From Periplaneta americana (lineage: Eukaryota > Arthropoda > Insecta > Blattodea > Blattidae), in contig NC_091124.1 in the NCBI RefSeq assembly GCF_040183065.1, positions 61,388,501-61,452,500 on the forward strand: 64,000 bases of DNA, read 5' to 3'. Positions within the stretch are counted from its first letter, which is position 1. Each line of letters starts with the position of its first letter. The notes beneath the pieces were generated by a model. It searched no databases, was not told where the DNA came from, and saw only the letters and a list, made by a program, of their open reading frames with translations. Below, piece after piece: positions 42,319 to 53,837 of the stretch. The translations under genes were made by a program, and so were the position numbers.

Positions 42319-42980
42319 TCTTCACAGCAACATAAAGCTTCAAAACGCAGGTGTCTCTAAACTTTAAATTTTGAGTTGTTTCACTTTCAGGCTGGGCCTC
42401 AATTTTGTTTTCCTGTTTTGACTGCCAGCACACTTGGATAAGAAACAACGATTTAATAATGTGATTATGTTTACTGTTATATTAAAAACTAGAGAATTTC
42501 GTGTTAAAATGTTAAATTAATGTTCTTCCTTTCTGTCAAGAACCTAATTTGTTTTAATTTCAAACATTTAAGAACAGGTTCTACGAACTGCGACAAATTC
42601 AACAAGTGAATCCACTGGATAAATGCCCTATTTGCTACCAGTAAGAATTCAAGTCTCCTGAACTTGTTTACAGAGTCTGTGGATATCCAGAGTACTGCAA
42701 TCCTTTGCACTGGAATTGCCGACAAATCAGCTATTTTTATTACAGCGCTTGCTATTTGCAATATATATTTGTAAAGGGAATGAATGTAGCCTAAATCAGA
42801 ATAAAATATTTTTAATTTTAAGGGCCACGGCTTAAATTGAGTTTTACTTTAAATGTTCCTATCCCAAGCATGTTGAAATGGAATAACAACAATGGCCGAC
42901 TAGTTGATTGCACTACTCTGGGATTCTGCTTGTGCATAGCCGAAAGAGCTTCTACTTCAGAATGTAAACAGTTACTGTAC

Positions 42981-43192
42981 CTATGAACAAAGAGGAGTGG
43001 AAAAGACGATTCTCCAATTTCTGCAGATGCCACAGCTCCTCCTGCCCGACTTTCTTCTCCCACTTGGCGTACTGTCTGCTGGATTCCTCGAAGTGGTCGC
43101 TGCTCGAGCTCTGGGTGGCAGCGTCTGGCATCATCGGCTTTGCCGGCTTGCCAGTTGTATCATGTCGAGCTAAAAGGCAGTGTAATTCTGAA
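42981..43192 (-). CDS. Candidate host exon (downstream one of a pair), unknown protein
   Basis: A 212-bp open stretch of clearly higher GC and balanced codon use than the surroundings. It encodes SELHCLLARHDTTGKPAKPM, a Ser-rich linker, then a charged helix RQYAKWEKKVGQEELWHLQK and LENRLFHSS. A donor-like TTCATAG-GTACAG ends it; an acceptor-like GATTTCAG precedes it. With these borders it starts with one base of a split codon, which fits the phase left by the exon at 47501-47655. I do not recognise the protein. Alternatives: part of a transposon gene of unknown type. Confidence 0.45.
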
Positions 43193-43708
43193 CTGAAATC
43201 TTCGTAAAACGTTGATTGCTAACTATGGAGAGAATAAATAGGTACTGTCCAGCCGAATGGTTATATCTCTTCCCTGTTTGTCCCATTCGTTTCTCCTGTC
43301 CTCTTTGTAAGGGCTAGTGGCTGAGCTGTTAGGTTCTTTTCTGCAAATATTTGCTGTACGGAATTGGAAGTTTACGTAATATTATACAACTATTTAAAAT
43401 AATTTAAAGAAAAGGGTCCCATTAAGTAAGTAACTGTCATGTGATTTCCCCTGTTTTGACGACCATGTGACATAACCACTTGGATGGACAGTAGCATGAC
43501 AACACGTACGTCACCAAATTAAACTATTAACAATAAGTGAATCATAGAAGTAAAATCTGAAAAGGAATCAAAAGATGAAGCATGTAGTAACGGCTACTCC
43601 TAATATAGGCATAACCTCTAAGGATAATAAATTCAGAGAACTGAAATAAAGAAGTTTAGACTTTTATTAAAAAATTAAATTAATTCATCCATATTCTTTT
43701 ATTCACAG
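43193..43708. other. No recognisable gene
   Basis: Intron-like or intergenic AT-rich sequence between the candidate exon and the THAP remnant. Confidence 0.35.
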
Positions 43709-44265
43709 ATGGATCCTAAATGTTATGTTTCTGTGTGTACAAACAATTACTAGAGTGCTTTACATGAGTGTGTTACATTACAGTTCTCAAATTTCCAACT
43801 GAAAAGATAAGTTATGTGGCTGGAAGCTACTCGTACACTATGAAATATTTTCACGCCAACAAAGCATTCAGTTGTGTATATTAAACACTTTGAAGTAAAC
43901 GATTTGTATCTAGTACATGTTTCTAGAGACAGAGAATGAAATGTGCAAGAATAGCCCTAAAACAGATGTCTCTTATAACTATTTCCCGGTTTACGGGAAC
44001 AATTAGATAATCTTATTCCTCAACAAGAATGGACCCTGCTAACAAATGGCAGAAGTATATTCGGAGATTTGAGCAGCAACAAATTAAGTGGTTGCAAATG
44101 GACAAAATTATTTCGTTTCATGAACTGTGTAACACAGATACTTTAAAAAAGATAGCAGATGGATCATTAATCTCAATGCAATGTTTCTGTATTTTTTGTT
44201 GGTTAATTTTGAGGGTGTATCACAAATATATTGATGTATTAAAATATATGAAAATTTATCAGTGA
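43709..44265 (+). pseudogene. THAP-domain (P-type transposase) N-terminal remnant
   Basis: Starts MDPKCYVSVCTNNY with the first Cys pair of a THAP zinc finger; then QFSNF, VMWLEATRTL and FTPTKHSVVYIKHFEVNDLY, the 'W..A......TPT....VC..HF...D' pattern, with the third Cys replaced by Tyr. Several frame changes occur. From 44029 an open frame reads NKWQKYIRRFEQQQIKWLQM and KIISFHELCNTDTLKKIADG, the coiled region downstream of THAP in P-type transposases. The rest is not recognisable. Confidence 0.6.
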
Positions 44266-45360
44266 AATTGTGTGTAAATAATCAAAATGATATTCATTAC
44301 ATCACAGAGTTGGTAAGTACACACATGAAATTAGAAATGTGGTCCCAATCATTGGAGAGCATTCTTCTGAAGTATGTAAATTATTTCATAATAATTATTA
44401 CGGTATAATGATGTTTAGTGCTAACACTGACAGCATGTTGGCCATGTTTGTATGTTTACTTAAGTATAATGCTTTATTGGAGGAAGTATTCGAAAGATGC
44501 TTGTTATGTTTTTTGGAACAAATTTCAAACACATTAAATATAATGCCAAAATATTTATGTGATGTATTATAAGTGCATCTTTGTTGTACAAACAGTCATC
44601 TTCCTCCTACAATGTTATTAGAAACTGTCCATTTTATACGCTAATAGAATACTGAAATCTTTTAACAAATGCAGTAAATCAATAATAATGAAGTAACTTT
44701 TTACTTTTTTGAACCCGTGTGCTAGTAATCTTTTCTCATGCATTAATTTACTACTCTTTATCAAATGCTATTATTATCTGGCATCTGAATAAAATAAATA
44801 AGTGCAAGAACAAGCGCGATAAAGACACATTTGCTCTATATGGGTTAGGGAAAACTGCGGAGAAAACCTCAACATTGACATCCCTTAATTTGAGGATTAG
44901 CCAGCAAGCCTTGAGAGACTGCTATAGAAGCAGCACTTTCTCTATCAATACTGTCTTTACTTGTACAATACAATATGCTAACTGCGAGCACTGCGGCTGC
45001 AGTATTTGTTCTGTTGCATTGAATGGGGGACAATCACATCACACACGTGATCAGAAGTTAAGGTTGTTGCAACCATAAGGCAAATTTCTGCATGACGCAA
45101 TCTGCAGTAGGTTCTGAAATGTAGACTATGATTACACCGTAAAAAAGGTCCGTTCAAAAGAATAGGGCAATAATGCAACAAAAAGTAGAACATTTCCTAA
45201 AAACAGTAAAAGACCAAATAATGCAAATAAATGTAAAATAAAAGTAGATTATATTGGTTCACATTGAAGTGTAAAGAGTTTATATTCTATCCTGCATTAT
45301 CTCTGATGTATAACAAAAAATATGATATTTCATCAACTTCCGAGCCCTATTCATCACTCA
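44266..45360. other. No recognisable gene
   Basis: Contains short open frames without family motifs; possibly the decayed continuation of the P-type gene (the 44339-44572 frame) followed by AT-rich sequence. Confidence 0.35.
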
Positions 45361-45866
45361 TCAACTCATCACTTTTTCCCACCTCACTTCTGACATTCCC
45401 ATCACACCCACTCTGTTTCTTCTCATTGCTTCCTTCATGTTTTCTAACTTACTTGGTAACTGTGGAGTCTTCACATCCCGCGCTGTACTCTTCAATCTTC
45501 TTTTCTTCTCTTCACTGTATTGCCTCATGATGTGCCCTTCCCCAGTATCCCCCACCCGGACATCCGATTGGGGAGATAGTTTACGTCCGGAGTTTTTTAC
45601 CAGGGAAAGACTCATCATGCCATTTTTTATCATATTCTTCTTGGGATGTAGATAAATGCGGTAGCTTCCCATTGCTATCCACACACCACTCTCTCTTTCG
45701 CATCTTGAAAGATCCCAGGGGGCCCCAGCGTGGAGGTGAGGAGAGTGGATTTGACTAATTAGGCCCTCCGGACTTCACCGAAATTTACCACAAGGGTTAA
45801 ATATCAGTTCCATCAGGGTTTTTGACCCAATCAGAGACTGGGAAATCCCAATTAGTCTTTGCCCCC
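45361..45866 (-). pseudogene. LINE 5' region: untranslated leader and start of endonuclease
   Basis: The minus strand carries a GC-rich leader (GGGGGCAAAGACTAATTGGG, CACTCTCCTCACCTCCACGC) followed by a frame that ends LENMKEAMRRNRVGVMGMSE and VRWEKV, the 'KLENIK.EM.R...D.LGISEVRW' opening of RTE-like LINE endonucleases. Unlike most LINE copies here, this one keeps the 5' part and lacks the 3' part. Confidence 0.6.
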
Positions 45867-47500
45867 CGTTATTGAGTTCTAAAGCATTACAAAGGTTATC
45901 AATGTGAAAAGATAAATAAGATACTTATCGAACATGACACCAAGAAAGTTGGTCTTCCAGCATGATTTAAAATTAAAGTTATGACATTGAAATATAGTTA
46001 TTATTACTTATTACTAAGAAATAAACATGAAGTTCTGTCTATTAACATTATTACTAAGAAATAAACATGAAGTTCTGTCTACATTAATAATAAGATTATT
46101 AGAACGACACCATTTTTAAATTCGCAAATACTAATCATTAATTTTTAGTTTGTGCAATACCTAGATGCAAAACAGGAACAAGATGAAGTTAAACTTCTAT
46201 GAAAATTAAACAAACTAACACTTCAATATTATTAATTTATGCAGTGATAAGAGAAGTTGTAAAACAAATACAAAGGAAAAATCGTGAACTGAATAAAATT
46301 TTAAAAGTAATAATTATATGATTGATAGAATTCTGAAAAAAAAAAAAAAAGTTTTAACTTCAATCTTTATATTTTTGTGGAGTGGAGGGCACACAGGTAT
46401 GCATGAGGTAATTTTCATTGTGCTACTAAAGCCCCTTGAGTCTTGGTGTCTCTGAGTGAAAATATGTCTACCAGAGTTCACATTTGACTTGAACGAAAAA
46501 TTGCGTGTGAAGATTTTATGTGCTATGCACTTATTTTTGGATTGATACTAAATACAGGTAGGCCTACATATTGCAAGTCTGCATGATGGTCAGCACAGCA
46601 CACAACTACTGTTCTAACAACACTTTCCAAAGGCTATGGTTTGCAGAATTGCCCAGTGTTAGTATTCATTATTATTAATATTGTAAATTTGTGTATCTTA
46701 CACTATTTAACAGAATGTTGGAAAAATCTTACTCTCGCCTTTTTGTATTTGTTGTACACACAAGAAAAACTGTAGTTAAAGTTACAGCAGTTTTCATTTC
46801 CAGGACTGATCCATTAAAGTTACACGAAAATGCACTACAAAGAGCAAACAGCTCATATCAACAAAATCGTAATAAAAAAGAAATGCTATGCATTCTCATA
46901 TGCACCGAGTACTTACTCTTATCGAAATTCTTTCATGGAGCGAGTCTTGATGGGAATCTATCTGTATGTAGGCAACAATAATTTCGCACGACTGTCTACA
47001 AGTAGCATATATACAGGGGCTCTTGTTTACTGCACATGCGCAATGTGTTGTAAGCAAAACATACAATAAGAGAGCTCCAATTTTTTTCTGTATCTGTACA
47101 TACTCGTAGATCTGTAGTTGATACTTTTGTACGTGGTTTGTAACAGCTGGTGTTGCCTAAACCCCAAAAGACACAAAACTCTATATGGAAGAACATACTA
47201 TTTTGTCGTCGTTAAAAGCTACATATTTCCACACATTCAAACATGCAAGCTATCAAAAAATCTCTACAAATTAATTTCAAGAATTAAGGAGAATTGCCCA
47301 TTCAAGATATTATGAAAATGCAATAATTTAACCATGAATATTTCTCAAAGCAAAAGCCTTATATTTCTGAAGGTAAATAATCTTAATCCCTTAGTTTCCT
47401 CCTACTGCAATGCAGACCTGGAATATTGCTGGAGTATTAGTCCATGCTAATTCAATAATTATTTGACCTAATAAAGAAGATGAAAGCTGCAATGTCTTAC
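45867..47500. other. No recognisable gene
   Basis: AT-rich with a 16-A run near 46338, a 41-bp tandem duplication (46010-46081) and short frames without motifs. If the two candidate exons belong together, this is intron. Confidence 0.35.
46010..46081 (+). repeat. Tandem microduplication, 41-bp period
   Basis: TTATTACTAAGAAATAAACA and the following bases to CTGTCTA occur twice, 41 bp apart, without a mismatch. Confidence 0.9.
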
Positions 47501-47655
47501 CTTGTTGGCGAAACGTTTAGTCCACCATCATTAATTCTATTGGGTATCCACTTCATTATCTGGTATCCTGATGTAGCCAGATGTTTGACTGGGTTAGTTA
47601 CAGGGTCCCACTCCATGGGCTGCATGTCATTCTTGGCATTGATGCCTTCCCACTG
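47501..47655 (-). CDS. Candidate host exon (upstream one of a pair), unknown protein
   Basis: A 155-bp open stretch ending in a strong donor CCAACAAG-GTAAGA and preceded by a T-rich tract and AAAG acceptor at 47656. It encodes EPMQWEGINAKNDMQPMEWD, PVTNPVKHLATSGYQIMKWI and PNRINDGGLNVSPT. It is GC-richer and free of stops only on this strand, with a composition unlike the transposon remnants. It leaves two bases of a split codon; the exon at 42981-43192 supplies one base. I do not recognise the protein. Confidence 0.5.
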
Positions 47656-48205
47656 CATGGGCTCCTTTATTTTTAGAAAAAAATTCAGAAATGTGGAATA
47701 ATAAATGTTAAAATTTTAATCGACAATGTTGAAGTTTTAAGGCCTACAATGCCGTAAATTGGCTCACTTTAGAACAAAAATAAAGTGGGTGTCGCATGAT
47801 GTAGACCGACGCAATTAAATTAATGTTATTCCTGAATGAGTGGATTCTATGAGACATTTAGAATTCACTTTTTTTTTTAATTTTCTCTTTCGTAGGTAGA
47901 TTTCTCTATAAATCTACAATACTGCAAGAAACTTCGATAATCGAATCAGTGAATTACATGCAGATTACTGGAATTGTTTTGAAAGTTCTGAAAGACTTGT
48001 AAAAACCGCCTAAAATTTCTTAACACAGCTAGTGATAAGTAGGGAGCACATTTTTATCTGCTACACATTTTTAATATATCTATTTCTTATGTGCAAAAAA
48101 ATACGAAAATATTTGCTAAAAAAATATATTTCTTTTAATATGACAAAAATATCTTACTTAGCTTGAAAAAATTGTTACTAGGTACTCATCAATCACACTT
48201 GAGTA
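47656..48205. other. No recognisable gene
   Basis: AT-rich; intron or intergenic up to the hAT pseudogene stop. Confidence 0.35.
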
Positions 48206-48305
48206 TCAGTTGCTAGTAGCTGGCCGAGAATTGCGGTGGACAACAAAGGTCATCTCCAAATTCTCCATCACAAATGCATGCCGATTATCTCTGAACAACG
48301 ACTTA

Positions 48306-49598
48306 GGCCCGGTTGCAGAAACACCGATCAAAATATGATTGGCAATCAAGGAGGGTTTGATTGGCCATCAGTTCTATTTCTGTTGCAGAAAGAACAATCA
48401 GTGTTTGATCGGAGATCAGTCTTCCATCAGATTTGATCAACAGATTTTTGCTGGTTAAGTCACTGATCATCGATCAAGTAGGCTATTTATGTTGTTCTGT
48501 TTATAATGCAGTCACTGTAATGTATATAGTAAATAGTTATAGCTAACAATATTGTTTTCGACATAATGGATTCTTCTGATGAAGAATGAAAAAAATATTA
48601 TTAAGAAGAAGGCGTTTCCGTGATAGACATGAATTGTTTTTATGTATAATAACAGAGAATTTGAGCAAAGATTTAGGTTAAGTAAGGATTCGTGTGTTTT
48701 GTTACTTTCAAAAATTGAAACAAATATATGCAGACAGACAAATCGAAACCTTTCACTTTCTCCAATGAACCAAGTTCTAATAATGCTGATATTTTATGCT
48801 GTTGGAATTTTTCAGGCGGTCTCATAAATCCCCAAACTTCAAACAGGGAACGATTTGAAATCCAGAGAGAATTTTAAGCCATGTCAGGATTTCCAAGAGT
48901 AGCCTAATATTGGTTGTATAGACTGCTCACATCCCCATCCAATCACCTGGTTGAAATGATGCCGAACTTTATCGGAGTAGAAAAGGTTTCTTTTCTGTGA
49001 ATATACAGGCAATATGTAGTCTACACCATCACTGCAATTCTGCAATGTTGTGGCCCGTTGGCAGGGTTCTACACATGACAACACAACACAGTATTTTTAA
49101 TGAGTAGGTTACGAGCTCCATTTGTAAACAGAGAGATGAGAAATGGAATTATTTTGGGTTATGGAGGCTATGCATATTCCAATTTCTTGTCGACTCTCCT
49201 AGCAAATCCCACAACAGAAGCCCCCTCACGTTTTTTTTTTGTGTTTGCTTCATTTTTTTTTTTCACTATATTGTAGTCTATATACAAATAGAATCCGCCT
49301 GTTTCCTTTCTACAAAAAGCAACGAAACAGCAAAACATTCACTTGAACATTCACTTGTTTTCCTAGTCACCGCCCACTTGATGCATTCGTTTCCCTACTT
49401 TTAAAGAGCATCAAATTGGCTGTGGTTGCTAAATAGCGCTGTTGTCAAATGTATTTCTTTCTCAAATCAGCAATTAGTAAATTGAGACAAGTTGATTGGA
49501 GATTCACGTTTGTGCAACGCAATGAACAATCAAATAAATCAGACATCAACTGATTGGCGATCAGGGACTGATTTGACTTGCGTTTCTGCAACCGGGCC
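48306..49598 (+). mobile_element. PIF/Harbinger element (1293 bp)
   Basis: TIRs GGCCCGGTTGCAGAAAC at both ends (17 bp perfect), flanked by TTA on both sides (48303-48305 and 49599-49601), the PIF/Harbinger target. Both ends contain many GATCA/TGATTGG-type motifs. A degraded HARBI1-like gene lies inside; the Myb-like partner gene is absent. Confidence 0.9.
48566..49235 (+). pseudogene. Harbinger transposase (HARBI1-like)
   Basis: ATG at 48566-48568 gives MDSSDEE; then RRRRFRDRHELF after a frameshift, FEQRFRLSKDSCVLLLSKIE, RNLSLSPMNQVLIMLIFYAV and a GSFQ-like GIFQ. The DDE part is broken but readable: SGFPRVA, HLVEMMPNFIGVEKVSFL, AGFYT, SRLRAPFVNREMRNGIILGY and GGYAYSNFLSTLLANPTTEA. In the family the segment before this Gly-Tyr reads Gly-Asp-Ser-Gly-Tyr; the catalytic Asp is Tyr here. 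Not functional. Confidence 0.75.
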
Positions 49599-50967
49599 TT
49601 ATACTGTGAAAACGATCTTTCCACAACACAGGATGTCAGACATGAATATTTAAAGGGAGGAATGTCACAAACACATACAGTACACCATCAATTTCAACTA
49701 CAGGCACACCCTCCAATACTTGAGTAACTTCACACATTTTTTTATATCCACTGTTTTTTCCCAAACACATTCTGGAATTTGTCACTTAGTAGGCTTACTT
49801 GTACTTCTGAACCTAGTAGCGAGTCTAGTTTAATCCATGGATGTTTCAAGTTTTTTATGGTGTCACACAAAAAGCTTAAATTTGCTGACAGGAAAGCCAA
49901 ATAATTTTTTAAACAACCATTTTTCAGTAAATCTTGAAGGATATCAATTGACGAAGCATCGTTTTTGTCCAGCTCATTCACAACAGACGCAAAACTTTCA
50001 AAATTGCTTGCATAATATATAACGGCACTTAGCCATGTACCCCAGCATGTGACACAGGCAAAGGAGGAAGTGTAAGATCCGGATATTTCTGTTTGAACAC
50101 ATTAATTTTTGAGGGTGATTTAACAAATACCTTTTTTTCCATATGACACTAACTTATCTACTTTGGGGTACAGAGACGCATAGTTTCATATAGTGTAGAG
50201 CATGGACTACACACGTTACATTTATCATTTTTGGAAAGCTTACTATAAAGCCTTCAGCTGTTTTTTTCATATACGCTGCACCATCTATAAGTAGGAGTAA
50301 CACAATGTCATACACTTCACCCCATTTGGCCATAGTAAATGCATAGCTTCGTTAAATAATCTAGCTACTGTGACATGGTTTGCTGTAGGCATTTCTTTAA
50401 ACGCTAACAAAAACGAATGTTCACAAGCAGTTTTGTCATTCTTTAACACAACAACAACAACGTTTCCTACTTTTCTACCACTTGAATTGGTTGTTTCGTC
50501 AATGCTCCCCCACAGTTTTTCACTTTCACACACTGACCGAATTTTCTGTGAAGTTTTCTTGTAACATTTTGGGAAGTAATGTTTCCTTAATGTTGATTCC
50601 TCAGAAGGATCAATGTTGATGTATTTAGTCAGGATAATTTAAGTTCCACATTATTTAATTTATGGAGTGGAATATCGGCTGCAACAAATGCTCTGCATAA
50701 ACCTAAATAATATTGGGAACACTTTGACGGTCCTACGTTGGAAGAAGCTGATCCACCTATTAGCACTTGTCGTGAATGCACACATGAAGCAGCAGCAATG
50801 TGCTTTTTTCCAGACAAATGTTGGGTTACCTGAGAGAGCTGATCTTCATTTGCTGATTTATCATATGGTTGGTAAAATAACACTTTTCTGTTGGTAGTAA
50901 AAATGTTTTTAAATTCATTTACGTATTGCTGAAGACGCGATCATAAACTCGATTTGATTTTAGGCAT

Positions 50968-52049
50968 CTCAAGGGACTAATAGACACATGTCTTAACGTA
51001 AACATTTCTAGCTATTGACTGACAATGTCGGAGAAAAGCTTCCTATAGTGAAGCCACTACACCTACACTACGCAGCTTATGCTTATGGTCCAATAACAGG
51101 GAATCACAACAAGATGTATTGCCTCATTTGATAGCCATGGGTGACAGGCGAGAGATTTGTTTAAATAAAATAATGTTTATACCCGAGCTCTTATCTGTTG
51201 TGTTTGTGTTTCACAAAGCCAGCTCTCATCTGTTGTGTTTGTGTATCACAAACAAAGCGGGGAATGAAGTCATCTTCAGCAACAATAAACATTCCTAATT
51301 ATATGTTGCAAGATCTCTCCTTCTTGTCCATGTTAATTTATTCTCTAATAATAATATTGATATGCTGCCTAGCATTTCTAAAACTTGAGGTGATACTATT
51401 ACAAAAATGAATCAAGGATATGCCACACAGAGCATAGAAACACGAAGCAAGAATTCTTAAGAAGAACCAAGAATTCTTAAAAAAGATAACGTACTTTTGA
51501 GTGATATAATTGATTTAGTTTTAAAATATTTGAAAGTTCTTGTAAAAAAATTATTTAAGTAAAAAAAACTCCAAGATTAATGTGTTTATAATAGATTTCC
51601 TGAAAATATGTATTTACATAATTTTTTTTGTGAAAATATGTGTTTTTATGTGAAATAAAATTCGGGTTTTAAACTTGAAACTTCACATTCGGGATTTTTA
51701 ACTTTGTTAATTGTGTTTTATCACACGCAAAAAAAAAAAAAAAAAATTAATTAGGCTACATAGGAATCTGCTCTTAGTGATAACCGGTATAGATGGAGTA
51801 GGGAAAGGGATTCGTGTGCTGGGAAAGTGAGTTTGATTACACTCCAGTTGATACATTATATGTGCATGTATCTTGTCCCTCCATGCTCTTGGAGGCAATG
51901 TCGACAATGCAGTACACACAATGCAGCTTTCCACATTCGAACGTGGAAAGATAAAATGTATGCACTTTTCTTTCCTTTCTGGCAACTTGTAAGTCTGTTA
52001 TTTAATGCAATCACTCAGCGTCAAATGAAATGGTGAAATGGAGATGATA
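50968..52049. other. No gene; small tandem repeats
   Basis: Upstream side of the hAT pseudogene. A 42-bp near-duplicate (CTGTTGTGTTTGTGT) occurs at about 51190 and 51230, and AAGAATTCTTAA twice near 51450-51475. An A18 run lies at 51730. No coding frame is supported. Confidence 0.4.
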
Positions 52050-52479
52050 TTAACCCATTTTAACCAGTGCAGAAAGTAATATAACTTGCTTCATACCCCT
52101 ACTTAATTAATAAAACTGGAATTTTTCTTTGTGAATCCAAGCTACATGATTGGTTCTTTCTTATTACATTATGAAATCACAATTTTATTATACCAGTTGG
52201 GCAAGAGCAGCTGCACGATTTAGATGTTGCTTTCTCAGCAGCAATTTTGGAGAGCAACAAGAAGTAAGATCATTTTTTTGTTACTTTGATTAACTCGATT
52301 GTAATGTTTGTTGTGGTATTTTACTTATTGTTGATTGAGTATTCGTGTACATCAAGCACAAGTTTACAATCCGTAACATTGTTGTGGATATAATACATTG
52401 TTTCTTACGTTACCATATGGTAACGCTAGGCTAATATGTTGTCACTCATTCTTTGTGCTCTCTTGCTACTAACAGTAAG

Positions 52480-52853
52480 CTGGAGGAGTTACAGGAAAGT
52501 ACAAGTAACAAAATGAATGTTACAAACAGGTGCGTGGAAGTGAATGAGATACTTTGGGAACTAGAAAACCAAAAATTAGAGCAGTCTACATACACCCACC
52601 AAAGCCCAACTTTGTATCTGATGAGAACTCTGCAGATGTAGAGGGTGGCATGTTCGACAACCTAAGTGGAAGGAAACTGAGTACTGAAGCTGGGGTTATT
52701 TTTGTTAATAGTGACAGAGTAGGTGGACCAGACGATATTCCTTTCATAGAAGAAGAGGAAGTTGAAGAGTCATCTGTGATAGAGAATGATTACTCAACAT
52801 TGCAATGTGTGGAAATGGTGCCATTAGGGAAACGTAAGTGGATAAAACAGTAA
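52480..52853 (+). pseudogene. piggyBac transposase, N-terminal fragment
   Basis: Reads AVYIHPPKPNFVSDENSADV then EGGMFDNLSGRKLSTEAGVI and RVGGPDD, the family's 'I.I.PP....TDEDS.DED.GG..DNL.GRQL' opening. Then an acidic run EEEEVEESSVIEND and a stop after KRKWIKQ. A frameshift near 52560 joins it to the upstream frame. The catalytic domain is missing. Confidence 0.6.
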
Positions 52854-53137
52854 GTTATAACAGCTCAATCAATTTCTCCTGAGAGTGACTTTTAAAGACA
52901 GAGATGTAACAAATTTTGTTTTCTTTATAAAAAATCGCTTTATCTATGTAAAAACTGTTTTAGCCCATTTTCACATGGTAGTTAGATGTAGCTATACAAA
53001 ATGCTTGGCAGCCAAGTAGAAGATCTGGCTCACCATTGAATGAATTAGAATTCAAATGGGAATTTGAAGAAGTCGGGAGCACCCCGAAAGGCTAGGGGTG
53101 ACCATCTACTTCCAAATACAGCGATACTGGAGCTACG

Positions 53138-53512
53138 TGACGTGTCCAAAAAGTAAGTTTCCCTGGGGCCGTTTGCAGAAATAAAATATAATTTTATGGA
53201 AAGATTTATTCGAACAGATACAGGATTTGTTGAGCTATTTTTTCAACATATTTCCACCTGAATTGAGACTTTTTGATACCATGGTATCAACAGAGAGGTG
53301 CAAACGGCTGTCACACACTGGTTCCAATTCCAGGCAGGAGACTTCTACGAGGGACAAAAGTTGATCCCACGGTGTGACAAATGTCTCAGTTCCAGTGGGA
53401 AATATGTTGAAAAATAGTTCAACAATTGCTGTATCTGTTCCAATAAATCTTTTCATGAAATTGTGTTTTCTTTCTGTAAACAGCTCCGGGTAAACTTACT
53501 TTCTGGACGTCA
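53138..53512. mobile_element. Foldback mariner-type remnant, 150-bp arms
   Basis: Left arm 53138-53290 and right arm 53360-53512 are inverted copies, starting TGACGT then TCCAAAAAGTAAGTTT and TCCAGAAAGTAAGTTT respectively, with similarity over about 150 bp. The right arm plus centre encodes the end of a mariner-type transposase: TAVTHWFQFQAGDFYEGQKL, IPRCDKCLSSSGKYVEK-stop (family form 'W....A.FY..GI..L..R..KC....G.YVE'). The left arm is therefore an inverted duplicate of the 3' end. Confidence 0.75.
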
Positions 53513-53837
53513 CTCACAGAACATCTAATTATATAAGATACGATGGAATAGAACAATAGTGATTCCGATACCCAGAGACAAAAGACAGTGATGTGCCAGT
53601 GAGAATGCTCTTCTGGCATACATTTTTCTCAAAGTTAGATGTAGGTCTCTGCAGCCCATGTTTTTTTTTTGTCGTATCATAAGAAAAGTTTTACCTTACT
53701 ACCGAAAGATGTGAAAATCGCACAAAAAATTAATGTAAAACGTTATGTTACGAAAATGTGTTTTCTTCTTACGAGTATATTGTGACAATAATTCTTTTGT
53801 TCAGGTATTATGAAAGTAATTTTCTTATTTTTGTATT

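Larger units (their letters stand above)
41590..42410. repeat. Palindromic block enclosing three tRNA-like units
   Basis: The outer ends are inverted: GAAACAACTCAAAATTTAAA at 41614 onward and its exact complement near 42360-42392 (24 bp perfect, weaker over 55-60 bp). Inside are one minus-oriented and two plus-oriented tRNA-like repeat units. Confidence 0.65.
48206..50967 (-). pseudogene. hAT (CGGBP1-like) transposase, near full-length but decayed, split by Harbinger
   Basis: Start ATG at 50965-50967 (MPKIKSSL), then VNEFKNIFTTNRKVLFYQPY (finger region), CSQYYLGLCRAFVAADIPLH and KLNN, EKLWGSIDETTNSSGRKVGN (first catalytic Asp region, 'W.SIDET.D..GR.V.N'), HVTVARLFNEAMHLLWPNGV, a middle part that is badly broken, LSANLSFLCDTIKNLKHPWI, and the C-terminal CLTSCVVERSFSQYK immediately before the Harbinger insertion. 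It resumes beyond it with SLFRDNRHAFVMENLEMTFV and a stop at 48206-48208. The TTA duplication lies inside this codon run and the frame is continuous when the insertion is ignored. Multiple frameshifts make it inactive. Confidence 0.8.
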
